A DNA stretch of 64,000 nucleotides from Azospirillum sp. 47_25 (GTDB lineage Bacteria > Pseudomonadota > Alphaproteobacteria > RF32 > CAG-239): NCBI GenBank assembly GCA_001917125.1, contig MNTU01000017.1:62001-126000 (forward strand), in the 5' to 3' direction. The notes below the pieces were generated by a model, which was not told the origin of the DNA, searched no databases, and was given only the letters and a program-made list of their open reading frames with translations. Position numbers and translations under genes: made by a program. Positions 16,052 through 25,461 of this stretch are shown here, in pieces. Every line of letters begins with the position of its first letter. Position 1 is the stretch's first letter.

Positions 16052-17734
16052 ATGACAAATACAGAATTCCAAATTCCCGAAACCAACGAAAACTTTGAAG
16101 CCCTGCTGAACGAACAGTTCGGCGACAACGGCATCACCGGTTCCGTGGTTAAAGGTACGATTGTCCGCGTAACTCCCGATTTTGCCATCGTTGATGTCGG
16201 GCTCAAATCCGAAGGCCGCATCCCGTTGCGCGAATTCGGCCAAAACGCCGAACTCAAAGCCGGCGACAAAGTTGAAGTTTATGTTGACCGTTACGAAGAC
16301 AAAGACGGACAGATTGTTCTGTCCCGTGAAAAAGCACGCCGTGAAGAAGTCTGGCAGGATCTGGAGAAATCCCTCAATGCCGGCGAAAGAGTCAACGGCG
16401 TTATCTTCGGCCGCGTTAAAGGCGGTTTCACCGTTGACCTCAACGGTGCGATTGCTTTCCTGCCGGGTTCTCAGATCGATATTCGTCCGATCCGCGACAT
16501 TACTCCGCTGATGGGCATTTCTCAGCCGTTCCAGATTTTGAAAATGGACAAGGTCAGAGGCAACATTGTTGTTTCCCGCCGCGTTGTTCTGGAAGAAACC
16601 CGCGCCGAAGCCCGTGCCGAACTGATTGACACCCTGAAAGAAGGTTCAATCCTCGAGGGCGTTGTCAAAAACATCACCGATTACGGCGCATTCATTGATT
16701 TGGGCGGTGTTGACGGCTTGCTGCACGTTACCGACATTTCTTGGAAACGCATTAATCACCCGAGCGAAGTTCTGTCCGTCGGTCAGACCGTTAAAGTTCA
16801 GGTTATTAAGTTCAATGAAGACAACCAGCGTATTTCTCTGGGCATGAAACAGCTCGAGAATGACCCGTGGCAGGCTGTTGCCGACAAGTTCAAAGTCGGT
16901 GAAACCTACAAGGGTAAAGTTACCAACATCACCGATTACGGCGCATTCGTCGAACTCGAAGACGGTATTGAAGGACTGGTTCACGTTTCCGAAATGAGCT
17001 GGACCCGCAAGAACGTTCACCCGGGCAAAATTGTCTCCACTTCTCAGGAAGTTGAAGTCAAAGTTCTGGAAGTTGATCCGGAGAAGAGACGTATCAGCCT
17101 CGGCATCAAACAGTGCATGCCTAATCCTTGGGCTGCCTATGTTGAAGAACATCCGGTTGGCTCGGTTATCGAAGGCAAAATCAAGAACATTACCGAATTC
17201 GGTCTGTTCGTCGGTTTGTCTGACGAAATCGACGGTATGATTCACCTGTCCGACATTTCTTGGGACAAATCCGGTGAAGAAGCCGTTAAAGACTATGTCA
17301 AAGGTCAGGACATTCAGGCCAAAATCATCGATGTTGATGTTGAAAAAGAACGCATCAGCCTGGGTATCAAACAGTTGTCTGAAAATACGCTGGCTACCGC
17401 TCTGGACGGCATCAAAAAAGGTGATGTTGTTAAAGCAACCGTCGTCAGCACCGAAGACAAAGGCGTTAACGTTGAAGTCAACGGCGTTGCCGCGATGATC
17501 AAAAAAGCCGACCTGTCCAAAGAAAAAGCCAATCAGAACCCCGACAACTTCAAAGAAGGCGATGTTCTGGAAGCTAAAGTAACTTCAGTTGACAAGAAAA
17601 ACAACAAGCTCGGCTTGTCGGTTAAAGCTTTGGAAATTGAAGAAGAAAAGAAAGCTTTGGAAGAATACTCCAACACATCTACCGGTTCAACCCTCGGTGA
17701 TGCTTTGGGCGAAGCTCTGAAGAAAAACGCTTAA
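16052..17734 (+). CDS. rpsA: 30S ribosomal protein S1
   Basis: RNA-binding ribosomal protein that helps mRNA load onto the 30S subunit. The 560 residues hold six S1 (OB-fold) repeats, the middle ones nearly uniform (VVKNITDYGAFIDLGGVDGL, VTNITDYGAFVELEDGIEGL, IKNITEFGLFVGLSDEIDGM, each ending in ISLGMK/ISLGIK). The ATG at 16052 has no Shine-Dalgarno sequence. A strong terminator follows. Confidence 0.97.
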   Translation: MTNTEFQIPETNENFEALLNEQFGDNGITGSVVKGTIVRVTPDFAIVDVGLKSEGRIPLREFGQNAELKAGDKVEVYVDRYEDKDGQIVLSREKARREEVWQDLEKSLNAGERVNGVIFGRVKGGFTVDLNGAIAFLPGSQIDIRPIRDITPLMGISQPFQILKMDKVRGNIVVSRRVVLEETRAEARAELIDTLKEGSILEGVVKNITDYGAFIDLGGVDGLLHVTDISWKRINHPSEVLSVGQTVKVQVIKFNEDNQRISLGMKQLENDPWQAVADKFKVGETYKGKVTNITDYGAFVELEDGIEGLVHVSEMSWTRKNVHPGKIVSTSQEVEVKVLEVDPEKRRISLGIKQCMPNPWAAYVEEHPVGSVIEGKIKNITEFGLFVGLSDEIDGMIHLSDISWDKSGEEAVKDYVKGQDIQAKIIDVDVEKERISLGIKQLSENTLATALDGIKKGDVVKATVVSTEDKGVNVEVNGVAAMIKKADLSKEKANQNPDNFKEGDVLEAKVTSVDKKNNKLGLSVKALEIEEEKKALEEYSNTSTGSTLGDALGEALKKNA

Positions 17735-17773
17735 TACGGTTATGCCGTTTTTAAGCCGAGATTAAATAATCTC

Positions 17774-17806
17774 AAAAAAGGATCCTTTTGCAAGGGTCCT
17801 TTTTTT
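17774..17806 (+). terminator. rpsA terminator
   Basis: AAAAAAGGATCC and GGGTCCTTTTTT pair (one T-G wobble) around TTTTGCAA and end in a T run. Confidence 0.92.
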
Positions 17807-18039
17807 ATGCCGAAAATGCGATTCGGACGAAGTCTGTGCGATTCGGAAAAAAATTAACCTTTTATTCCGGCGAATCGAAAAAATATTTTTTGCCTGACTC
17901 AATCCGAATCCCAGCAACAGTTTGCGCGAATCGAAGAATCTCTCCGGCGAATCGTCATAATATTTTGTTAATAATTCAAAAGATAGAATCGGGACAAATC
18001 GATTTATCATGAACGCTGCTTTCCAGAAGGAAGGCAAAA
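17807..18039 (+). promoter_or_regulatory. Upstream region of the autotransporter gene with nine GANTC sites
   Basis: This gene-free stretch carries GANTC at 17820, 17840, 17872, 17896, 17906, 17928, 17936, 17949 and 17986, nine in 171 bp where fewer than one would be expected by chance. Two sites lie in GCGATTCGG and two in CCGGCGAATCG, so there may be a larger repeated operator. GANTC is the target of the CcrM methylase of alphaproteobacteria. Control of the adjacent autotransporter by methylation is an inference. Confidence 0.6.
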
Positions 18040-21000
18040 ATGATTACAAAGGCCGGAAAAGTCATGACCAAAAAATTTCTTTTCATCTCATCCTTTTTCT
18101 ATCTGGCAGCAGCCGCTTTGCCGATGACGGAAGCACGGGCAGCCGATCCCGATACGGATCCGGTCAACATTACCTGTCCCGGCGGCAGCTGTGACAATCA
18201 GACGATTGACAACAATGGCGAAATGACAGTCAATGCTGAAGGCGTTGCCAAAGAAAACACAATCGGCGACACCGGAAAAATGACAGTTAACGACGGCGGC
18301 ATTGCCCAAAAAACTACCGTTAACTCCGGCGGCTCCGTTCAGATAAACGAAGGCGGTTCGGCCATTGAAACAACCATTAACGGCGGATTGATGAATGTGG
18401 CCGAAACCGGTACGGCCGAGGGGGTTACCATTGATTCCGGCGCCCTGCTGTCCGGCGGTTATGTCTCAGAAGCGGTTGTCAACTCCGGCGGTGCAACAAT
18501 TGATTCCAATTCATATAAAGGTTTTGAAGTTTACGGAAACGGCGTTTCGGATGATGCAACCGTCAATACCGGAGGTTATATGCTGATCAGAGACGGCGGT
18601 ACGGCCAACGGAACCGTGATTGAGGGCGGTACGGTTGAGGTTCGATTTGACCAGCCGGAAGAAGAAAATCCCGATGACGGCACGACGGCAGACGGCGGCA
18701 GTGCCCCTGACGCCGGGATAACCGGAGACGGAAGCGTCAGCGGCGACGACGGCAGTGACAGCGGCGAAGGGAACACCGGCGGAGACGGCAGCGGAGATAC
18801 CGGAGATTCCGGCGGCAGTGAAACCACTCCGACATCTTCAACCGTCAATAACACGGTGATTAACAACGGCGGCACCCTTAATGTGGAAACCGGCGGTATC
18901 GCTAACATGACCGAAGTCAACGAAGGCGGCGTTATGAACGTTAACAAAGGTGGCGAAGCGAACTCCAGCACCGTTAACACCGGCGGCACAGCCAACATTA
19001 ACGACGGAGGCAACGCTTATTCGACTACGGTTGACGGCGGTACGATGAATGTCAAAGATTCCGGCAGCGCCGCGTCTTCAACGATTACCAAGGGCGGAAA
19101 AATTATCGCTTCGGGGACATCTATGGTCTCCGAAACCGCGGTTCTGGACGGAACGCTTGAAGTCAAAGACAATGCAACAGCCCTGAATACAACCGTCAGC
19201 GGAAACGGCATGCTGGAGGCTTCACAGGCCCAAGAGGCCATTACCGGCCTGACGGTAACCGATACCGGTTCTTATCACTTAACCACCAACAACAATGTTC
19301 AAAATGCCGACTTATACGGTAAACATTATGACACCTTATTCAGTAACGGTGCGGGCACCGGCATTATCGTAGGCGGCAGCAGCCAGCTGGATGTTATGAG
19401 CGGCGGAAAACTGGCAGATACGGTTTTGCAACACAAAGGTACGGTCAATGTTCAGAACGGCGGCTCCATCAATAATACGGTTGCCAATGATTCTTCCAAT
19501 ATTACCATTGCCGCCGGGGCTTCGGCTGTCGGAACAACGTTGAACGGCACCAGCTCAATGACCGTCAGCGGAACGGCCGCCGATACGATTGTTAATTCCT
19601 CCGGTTCAACTGCGGCAAAAGGTTTAGAGGTTAATAACGGAGCCAGCGTCAGCAATACCAGCATCAACGGCAGCGGTACGGTTCTGCTTAAAAACGGATC
19701 AACGGCAAACGATACCGTTATGAACGGCGGTGTACTTACGGCGGAAAACGGGGCCAAGCTTGAGAATTTGGAAATCAAAGGCAAAGCCGAAACGGCCATT
19801 GACAACGGAGCTTCACTCTCCGGCGCCGTAACGGTTTCAGGCAGCGCAACTTTGGGCGGCAGCTATGATTACGGCAAAATATTCAGTGACGCAGCTATCA
19901 ATTCACTGACCGTGACCGAAGGTGTCAACGCCAAATTCGGCAATTCTCTTAATGCCACCACGGCGGGCAAGAGCCTGACCTTTGCCGACGGCTCTTATCA
20001 TATTTCATCTAACGGCGACAACGGTTCTACCGCGGTCAAAGGCTGGGAAATCGTTAATATCGGCGGCAAAGACGGGACGGCAGACGTCAGCCTGGCCGGC
20101 GACCTGAATTTGGGCAGCGACGATAAAACCATTCAAATCGGCAACGGGTCAACTCTGGATACCTCCGAAGTTGAAAATATTGCCATCACCGGTTCTCTCG
20201 TCAATGCCGGCGACTTGAATTTGGTCAGCGCCGGAAACCTGGCTGACGACAAAGACAATACGACAACCATTTCCGGCAATTACACCGGACAGGCGAATTC
20301 CAGCATTACGCTGAAAGTCGATACGTTAAACGGAACAACCGACAAACTGGTTGTCAACGGCGATGTTTCCGGCACCAGCGAGCTGAATGTCAACATTACC
20401 TCGGCAGCCAAACCGACGGAAAAAATCCTTTTCCTCGAAGCTCCGAACGACAATTCGGCCACAGGCGCTCATTTCACAATCTGGCGCGTCAATACCAGCC
20501 CGTATTTGTGGGATACGTCCAATGAAGGGCATAACTGGTATATGGACATGGTAAATGTCGGCGGCAAAATCGGCGTTTATTCCGAAACACTGGCCTATAT
20601 GGGGCTGCAAAGTGCCGGTTTGGAACAGACGCGAAGCATGGTTTATAACGTTATCAACAAAATTAATCTCCGCAACAACAATCTGGTGGACAACCGGCTG
20701 ATGCATTCGCCGCAATACCGCTATTACAGCAAAGGTATTGAAAACTACTACAATAACTACAATTTCTGGGCCATGCCGATTTATCACACCATTACCAATG
20801 ACAGCGGCGTCAACTATGAAGCAGACATTGTAGGCGGGGAAGCCGGAATTGACCTTTATAACAATAACAACAATAAAGCAGGCGTTTTTGTCTCCTACCG
20901 TCAGGGTAATTATAAATTTGACGGCAAGGCAGATAAATTCTTTGCCCGCTACGGCAGCGAAATTGACATTGACAGCTACAGCGGCGGCGTTTATTACCGC

Positions 21001-21549
21001 CATAACTGGCAGGATGCCTGGGCGCTGGCCATGGTTTACGGCGGCATACAGGAAGCAGACATCAAAACCAAAGACAATGTCAGCTCCGACAGCGACGCAA
21101 CCGAATTCGGCGCCAGTATTGCCGCAGGTTACGTTTATAACATGAATTACAGTTTCAACATTGAGCCCAGTGCCGTTATCAGCTTCCGTTCGCTCAGCTA
21201 TGACGATGCGAAAGACATTTACGGCAAAACGGCGGAATTTGATACCCTGACTCTTCTGGAGGCGGATTTAGGCGTTAAATTCGAAAACACCTGGAATCTG
21301 GATAGCGGCTATGCCAAGGCCTATATCAGACCGAGCCTTCTGTTTAATTCGGTCTCCGGCGATGAAGTCACCATAACCAACTTCCTTGACAAATCTCCCG
21401 AAATTGACGACGGCGCTTATGCACGGCTGGAAATTGGTGGAAGTGCTGATCTCAGTAAATTCTTCAGCATGTATTCGACCGTTCGCGCAACGGCGGGCAG
21501 CGATTATCAGGATTTGGCGGTTACCGCAGGGCTTAACTATGTTTTCTGA
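18040..21549 (+). CDS. Large AIDA-like autotransporter adhesin
   Basis: Type Va secreted surface protein, 1169 residues. A signal peptide ends near MTEARA-AD. The passenger (about 45-830) is built of short beta-helix repeats of the AIDA type (VNSGGSVQINEGGSA, VNTGGTANINDGGNA), interrupted near 205-265 by an acidic Gly/Ser/Asp linker. The C-terminal 280 residues form an autotransporter barrel, ending in LNYVF with the terminal Phe needed for outer-membrane insertion. The ATG at 18040 follows AGGAAGG. The gene is preceded by the GANTC-rich region. Confidence 0.85.
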   Translation: MITKAGKVMTKKFLFISSFFYLAAAALPMTEARAADPDTDPVNITCPGGSCDNQTIDNNGEMTVNAEGVAKENTIGDTGKMTVNDGGIAQKTTVNSGGSVQINEGGSAIETTINGGLMNVAETGTAEGVTIDSGALLSGGYVSEAVVNSGGATIDSNSYKGFEVYGNGVSDDATVNTGGYMLIRDGGTANGTVIEGGTVEVRFDQPEEENPDDGTTADGGSAPDAGITGDGSVSGDDGSDSGEGNTGGDGSGDTGDSGGSETTPTSSTVNNTVINNGGTLNVETGGIANMTEVNEGGVMNVNKGGEANSSTVNTGGTANINDGGNAYSTTVDGGTMNVKDSGSAASSTITKGGKIIASGTSMVSETAVLDGTLEVKDNATALNTTVSGNGMLEASQAQEAITGLTVTDTGSYHLTTNNNVQNADLYGKHYDTLFSNGAGTGIIVGGSSQLDVMSGGKLADTVLQHKGTVNVQNGGSINNTVANDSSNITIAAGASAVGTTLNGTSSMTVSGTAADTIVNSSGSTAAKGLEVNNGASVSNTSINGSGTVLLKNGSTANDTVMNGGVLTAENGAKLENLEIKGKAETAIDNGASLSGAVTVSGSATLGGSYDYGKIFSDAAINSLTVTEGVNAKFGNSLNATTAGKSLTFADGSYHISSNGDNGSTAVKGWEIVNIGGKDGTADVSLAGDLNLGSDDKTIQIGNGSTLDTSEVENIAITGSLVNAGDLNLVSAGNLADDKDNTTTISGNYTGQANSSITLKVDTLNGTTDKLVVNGDVSGTSELNVNITSAAKPTEKILFLEAPNDNSATGAHFTIWRVNTSPYLWDTSNEGHNWYMDMVNVGGKIGVYSETLAYMGLQSAGLEQTRSMVYNVINKINLRNNNLVDNRLMHSPQYRYYSKGIENYYNNYNFWAMPIYHTITNDSGVNYEADIVGGEAGIDLYNNNNNKAGVFVSYRQGNYKFDGKADKFFARYGSEIDIDSYSGGVYYRHNWQDAWALAMVYGGIQEADIKTKDNVSSDSDATEFGASIAAGYVYNMNYSFNIEPSAVISFRSLSYDDAKDIYGKTAEFDTLTLLEADLGVKFENTWNLDSGYAKAYIRPSLLFNSVSGDEVTITNFLDKSPEIDDGAYARLEIGGSADLSKFFSMYSTVRATAGSDYQDLAVTAGLNYVF

Positions 21550-21722
21550 GGCGCAGAAGCAAATCGGAAGCATAAACGGCAGCGACAGAATGACGCAGCC
21601 TGATATTAAATAAGATATTATTGTCTCCCCATCCCCGTATTACCAATGTTTATTTTTAGATTTTTATGATTAAGATATTACGCAAAAGATTATTAAAACC
21701 CCACAAAACAAAGGAGATATAC

Positions 21723-22337
21723 ATGTATATAAAAACATTAATGGCTGCCGCAGTCGTGTCCGTTCTAGCAGTTTCGGGCGCCAGAGCTGAACTTGTCACT
21801 CAGTCTCTGCCGAAACCGGATATGGTTGGCGGCAAAACGCTTATGCAAAGCCTGCAGGAGCGAAAGTCGGTACGCGAATTCGGCCGACGGGCCGTTAATG
21901 ACCAAACTTTGGCTGATATGCTGTGGGCAGCGGTTGGTGTCAATCGCCAGGACGGCAAACGAACCATCCCGACCGCCCTCAACAGCCAGGATTTGACGGT
22001 TTATGTGCTCAAATTCGACGGCGTTTGGCAATATGATGCCCGGGGACATAAGCTGATTCAAGTCTCCGACAAAGATTTACGCCCGCTTCTGGGTACGCAG
22101 GATTATGCCAAGGACGCTGCACTTGACCTGGTTTATGTTTCAACCAGCGATGTGGCAACCAACGGCGCCATGCATGCCGGTTCGGCTTATCAAAACGTGG
22201 GCCTGTATTGCGCAGACAAAGGTCTGAACAATGTCGTCCGCGGCTATTTTGAAAAAGCGGATCTCGAAAAAGAGCTGAAGCTGAACGAAAATCAGTGGAT
22301 TGTTGTTTCTCAGGCTGTCGGCTGGCCGAAAGAATAA
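21723..22337 (+). CDS. Exported nitroreductase-family protein
   Basis: AAGGAGATATAC sits directly before the ATG at 21723. Residues 1-22 are a signal peptide (ending SGARA-EL). The rest follows the nitroreductase/SagB-type FMN fold: LQERKSVREFGRRAVNDQTL, ADMLWAAVGVNRQDGKRTIP, SAYQNVGLYCADKGLNNVV and a C-terminal VSQAVGWPK. At 204 residues it has nitroreductase length. Export is unusual for this family; close relatives with signal peptides are known but their substrates are not. Confidence 0.75.
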   Translation: MYIKTLMAAAVVSVLAVSGARAELVTQSLPKPDMVGGKTLMQSLQERKSVREFGRRAVNDQTLADMLWAAVGVNRQDGKRTIPTALNSQDLTVYVLKFDGVWQYDARGHKLIQVSDKDLRPLLGTQDYAKDAALDLVYVSTSDVATNGAMHAGSAYQNVGLYCADKGLNNVVRGYFEKADLEKELKLNENQWIVVSQAVGWPKE

Positions 22338-22396
22338 ACAAATCCGCCGTTTTTGCCGGTTCGCTTAAATATTTTGACTTTAAGCGAAAAAAAGAC

Positions 22397-22425
22397 TTGT
22401 CAAATATAAGATTTATTATTATGAA
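22397..22425 (+). promoter_or_regulatory. Putative tRNA-Ser promoter
   Basis: TTGTCA (22397-22402), a 17-bp spacer and TATGAA (22420-22425), ending 13 bases before the tRNA. Confidence 0.55.
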
Positions 22426-22438
22426 TAGTAACGCCGAC

Positions 22439-22529
22439 GGATAGATGGCCGAGTGGTCGAAGGCGCACGATTGGAAATCGTGTATACCCCTAAAGGGTAT
22501 CCAGGGTTCGAATCCCTGTCTATCCGCCA
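22439..22529 (+). tRNA. tRNA-Ser (GGA)
   Basis: Class II tRNA of 91 bases with CCA. Acceptor GGATAGA/TCTATCC, anticodon stem CACGA/TCGTG with loop TTGGAAA (anticodon GGA), a long variable arm TATACCCCTAAAGGGTAT, T loop TTCGAAT, and discriminator G. Confidence 0.97.
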
Positions 22530-22534
22530 TTTAT

Positions 22535-22563
22535 ACAAAACCCTGCCCAGCGCGGGGTTTTGT
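22535..22563 (+). terminator. Terminator after tRNA-Ser
   Basis: ACAAAACCCTGC pairs with GCGGGGTTTTGT around CCAGC (one wobble). The T run is short. Confidence 0.75.
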
Positions 22564-22605
22564 CGTATCTGCGGCGGATGCAAAATTTTACAGAAGGAAA
22601 CCGGG

Positions 22606-22947
22606 TCAATCCCATTTTTTAAAAACAAAAAAGGCCGCTAACAAAATAAACAAAAAGCCGACAATTTCATTCCATTTCAGCCCTTCTTTAAGGTAAAAAG
22701 CCGAAAAAAACGCGAAAACGACAAGAGTGATAATTTCCTGCATAATTTTCAACTGGGGAGCACTGTAATAGTCGTGACCGATACGGTTGGCGGGAACTTG
22801 CAGGCAATATTCAAAAAAGGCAATTCCCCAACTGACCAGAATAACAATCCACAGAGCCGTTGACTTATACTTGAGATGTCCATACCAGGCAAAAGTCATA
22901 AAAATGTTCGAAAAGACAAGCAAAATAATCGGGTAAAACGGTCTCAT
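22606..22947 (-). CDS. DUF486-family small membrane protein
   Basis: A 113-residue integral membrane protein with four hydrophobic helices. Typical DUF486 features are visible: an N-terminal helix ending FMTFAWYGHLK, the segment WGIAFFEYCLQVPANRIGH, and QLKIMQEIITLVVFAFFSAFYLKEGLKWN. The family resembles a half-size drug/metabolite transporter. The substrate is unknown. It stands alone, running convergently toward tRNA-Ser. Confidence 0.8.
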   Translation of the reverse strand: MRPFYPIILLVFSNIFMTFAWYGHLKYKSTALWIVILVSWGIAFFEYCLQVPANRIGHDYYSAPQLKIMQEIITLVVFAFFSAFYLKEGLKWNEIVGFLFILLAAFFVFKKWD

Positions 22948-23150
22948 TCTCTATCCCCTGAAAAAATTATTGTCCTGTTTCGGATAATACGAATGCCGCG
23001 GCCGAATTTCAAGGTATTTTTACTTCGTATAAATTCGGGCTTTATGCTTTTTCCCTGTTGTTTGAACAGGAATTGTCAAAAAAAATTAATAAATCTTCAA
23101 GAAAAATATCGTATAATAAAGTGTTGTTGAGAGATTTAGGAGGCTTGATT

Positions 23151-24407
23151 ATGAACCTGTTTGACAAAAGCACACCAAACGCGCCAGGAGGAGCTGAGCG
23201 CCCCGCAGCAGAAACCCCGAATGTATCTCCGCGAATCCGGGAGCATTCGAGTGAAGAGCTATTGAAAAAATTATCCATCAAAGCTCCGGTGCAGATGCAT
23301 GCCCCGGCAGCCGCTTCGCCGGCGGCCCCCGGTCAGGAAGCTCCTGCCTCCGCTGCTCCGGCACAGAACAAACCGCAAGCTGCCGGCCCGACCGTTATTC
23401 AGGCGTCTCACGGGGCAAAGATCAATCCGGATGTCGATTTGTCCTGCAAAGTCAGTTCCGGACTGATTAATGAGGTCAAGTTTTCAGACGTTTATGTCAC
23501 TCCCGACAAAAGATGTTATATTTGGAGCGGTCGCACCAACTGCGGCTTAAAAATTGTTACTTTTGATGATTTTGACGAGTTTTTTGTTCAGCTTGAAGGT
23601 GCTTATGACGGTGAAAACCGCAGTTATCTGCTGAACTACAAGGGACGCAACTATCGTGTTGAACGAACCATTGCACTGGAAGGCGTTAACTATTGTGCCC
23701 GCAAAATGCCGACTACGGTTCCGAATCTGAAAGATTTGGGGCTGCCTTACCGCGTTTACGAACATTTGCTCTCCATTGCCGGTGGCAGCGGCTTGATTCT
23801 GCTGGCCGGTGCAACTGGTTCCGGTAAAAGTACAACGGTTTCCGCTCTGTTAAAAGAATATTTACAGAAAAAAGGCGGCTATGCCTTTACGATTGAAGAC
23901 CCGATTGAAATGCCGCTGGACGGCGTATATATCACCCCGGAAGCGGAATTAGGCCTCTGCAAACAGACAACTCCGCCGGACGGCAAATGGGAAGAAGGTA
24001 TTAAATCAGCTCTGCGCTCGAAACCGCGTTATATTTATCTGGGCGAGATTCGTTCACCTGACGTAGCAAGTGAAGCTTTGCGCGCGGCAACTTCCGGCCA
24101 CTTGGTTTTGTCAACCATTCACGCCAACAACGTATCCGATGCCATTAACGCTCTGGTTAAATATGCGGCCTCCAGCGGCATCAGCGAAGACATGGCTTAT
24201 GAATTGGTAGCTAACGGTTTTCTCGGCTGTATTCACCAGATTTTGGAAGGGGCGCCGAAAAAAGCGAAAGTCACTTATCTGTTCGCCAATCCGGATACAA
24301 ACGCCGCCTGTCAGGTTCGCGGAATGCTGCGCAGCGGAAAACTGAACATGGGTACTCTGCTCGAGCAGCAGCGTGTTAAAATTGAAAGAGGGTTATCGCT
24401 GTTTTAG
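23151..24407 (+). CDS. PilT/VirB11-type secretion ATPase, orphan
   Basis: Hexameric traffic ATPase of the T2SS/T4P/T4SS superfamily, 418 residues. After a Pro/Ala-rich N-terminal tail (to about 85) come an N-terminal domain and the core: Walker A GATGSGKSTT, Asp box FTIEDPIE, Walker B YIYLGEIRSPD and His box STIHANN. AGGAGG lies upstream of the ATG at 23151, and a TATAAT box at 23112-23117 may be its -10. No other secretion or pilus genes are nearby. DotB/TraJ-like ATPases are the closest in layout. Confidence 0.8.
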   Translation: MNLFDKSTPNAPGGAERPAAETPNVSPRIREHSSEELLKKLSIKAPVQMHAPAAASPAAPGQEAPASAAPAQNKPQAAGPTVIQASHGAKINPDVDLSCKVSSGLINEVKFSDVYVTPDKRCYIWSGRTNCGLKIVTFDDFDEFFVQLEGAYDGENRSYLLNYKGRNYRVERTIALEGVNYCARKMPTTVPNLKDLGLPYRVYEHLLSIAGGSGLILLAGATGSGKSTTVSALLKEYLQKKGGYAFTIEDPIEMPLDGVYITPEAELGLCKQTTPPDGKWEEGIKSALRSKPRYIYLGEIRSPDVASEALRAATSGHLVLSTIHANNVSDAINALVKYAASSGISEDMAYELVANGFLGCIHQILEGAPKKAKVTYLFANPDTNAACQVRGMLRSGKLNMGTLLEQQRVKIERGLSLF

Positions 24408-24425
24408 GCAATACTCATCATTTTG

Positions 24426-24458
24426 ATACGGAGAAAGAAAACTTTCTCCGTATTTTAT
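24426..24458 (+). terminator. Terminator after the secretion ATPase gene
   Basis: ATACGGAGAAAG and CTTTCTCCGTAT make a perfect 12-bp stem around AAAA, followed by TTTAT. Confidence 0.88.
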
Positions 24459-24478
24459 ATTGAAGAGAAGGAAAACGA

Positions 24479-25330
24479 ATGAAAAAAATCTTTTATGCCA
24501 TTTGCGGTTTGCTTGCAGCCGGAAAAGTCAATGCCATGGATTTTAACCAAGATCTGACCGGGCAAATCGACATGATTCGCCTGTCGGACGAATTTATCAG
24601 CAAGATGCAGAGCTGCACACCGTTTATTGAGCATAAAAATGCCGGCGCCGAAGGGCATTCCTTTAACTATGAATATAAAATCCAAGGCCCGGTTGACGGC
24701 AAATGCCGCTGCACTTTTTCTTCTTCTTCGCAAATCGGAAATTTTGTAAACGAATGTGCTTTCAGCCCGCAAAATCTGAAAGACTATACTGACGCGCTTA
24801 TTCGCTACAATCAAAAAGACAAGCATACGATTGAAGATATGGCCGATATGGATTATCTGACGGCAATGGGCATTATTTTTGATTCGGACGTCTGCCAAAT
24901 GAGCAGCCAAACCGACTATACCGCAGATTTGAGAAAAAATCTGCAAAGCTGTACGCCGTATGAAAAGACTCTGAATTTTTCCAATTCAGACAATATTATG
25001 AAAATCTACGGACCGGAAAACGGAAACTGCCACTACGCCTATACGGTGAAAAACAAACCGGTTGACTTAAGCAAAATCTATCCGGACGGCGTACCCGAAT
25101 TTATGAAAGATCTGCCGCAGACCGGCAGCACCATGGTTTTTGACTGCCGATTGTCCGAGACAGACAGTGCAGATTATATTAAAAGTTTGGAGCAATCAGT
25201 CATAACGTTTGACAACAATCTGGACTGGAACAGCGGAGACGCCGAGGCGGCCGCCCGGAAACTGCAGGAATTTACCGAAAAAGGCGTTTGCAAAGTCAGC
25301 GGCAATTTCGGTAATTTTAAATTAGAATAG
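24479..25330 (+). CDS. Secreted Cys-rich protein with an internal duplication, paralogue 1
   Basis: A signal peptide ends near KVNA-MD (283 residues in all). The mature part seems to be two related halves. The first has MQSCTPF, then KIQGPVDGKCRC and NECAFS. The second has LQSCTPY, then KIYGPENGNCHY and VFDCRLS. The cysteines lie at matching places, which suggests conserved disulfides and a periplasmic or extracellular location. The neighbour at 25.5 kb is a clear paralogue. No known family recognised. AGAAGGAAAACGA precedes the ATG. Confidence 0.75.
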   Translation: MKKIFYAICGLLAAGKVNAMDFNQDLTGQIDMIRLSDEFISKMQSCTPFIEHKNAGAEGHSFNYEYKIQGPVDGKCRCTFSSSSQIGNFVNECAFSPQNLKDYTDALIRYNQKDKHTIEDMADMDYLTAMGIIFDSDVCQMSSQTDYTADLRKNLQSCTPYEKTLNFSNSDNIMKIYGPENGNCHYAYTVKNKPVDLSKIYPDGVPEFMKDLPQTGSTMVFDCRLSETDSADYIKSLEQSVITFDNNLDWNSGDAEAAARKLQEFTEKGVCKVSGNFGNFKLE

Positions 25331-25461
25331 ATTTGGCAAATAATACTTTAAAATCAAGCAATAAGCTTTTTACCTTCAGCCTCCTCCACAATGTCCGGCG
25401 AATAAGAATTGAAACTTTTTATTCATAATGCTAAAATATACTGCAACAAAGGAGAAGGCCT

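Noticed and set aside
22009..22628. Open frames antisense to tRNA-Ser with peptides such as DRQGFEPWIPF
   Set aside because: These are the familiar false proteins read from the complement of a tRNA 3' end; the tRNA explains the sequence.
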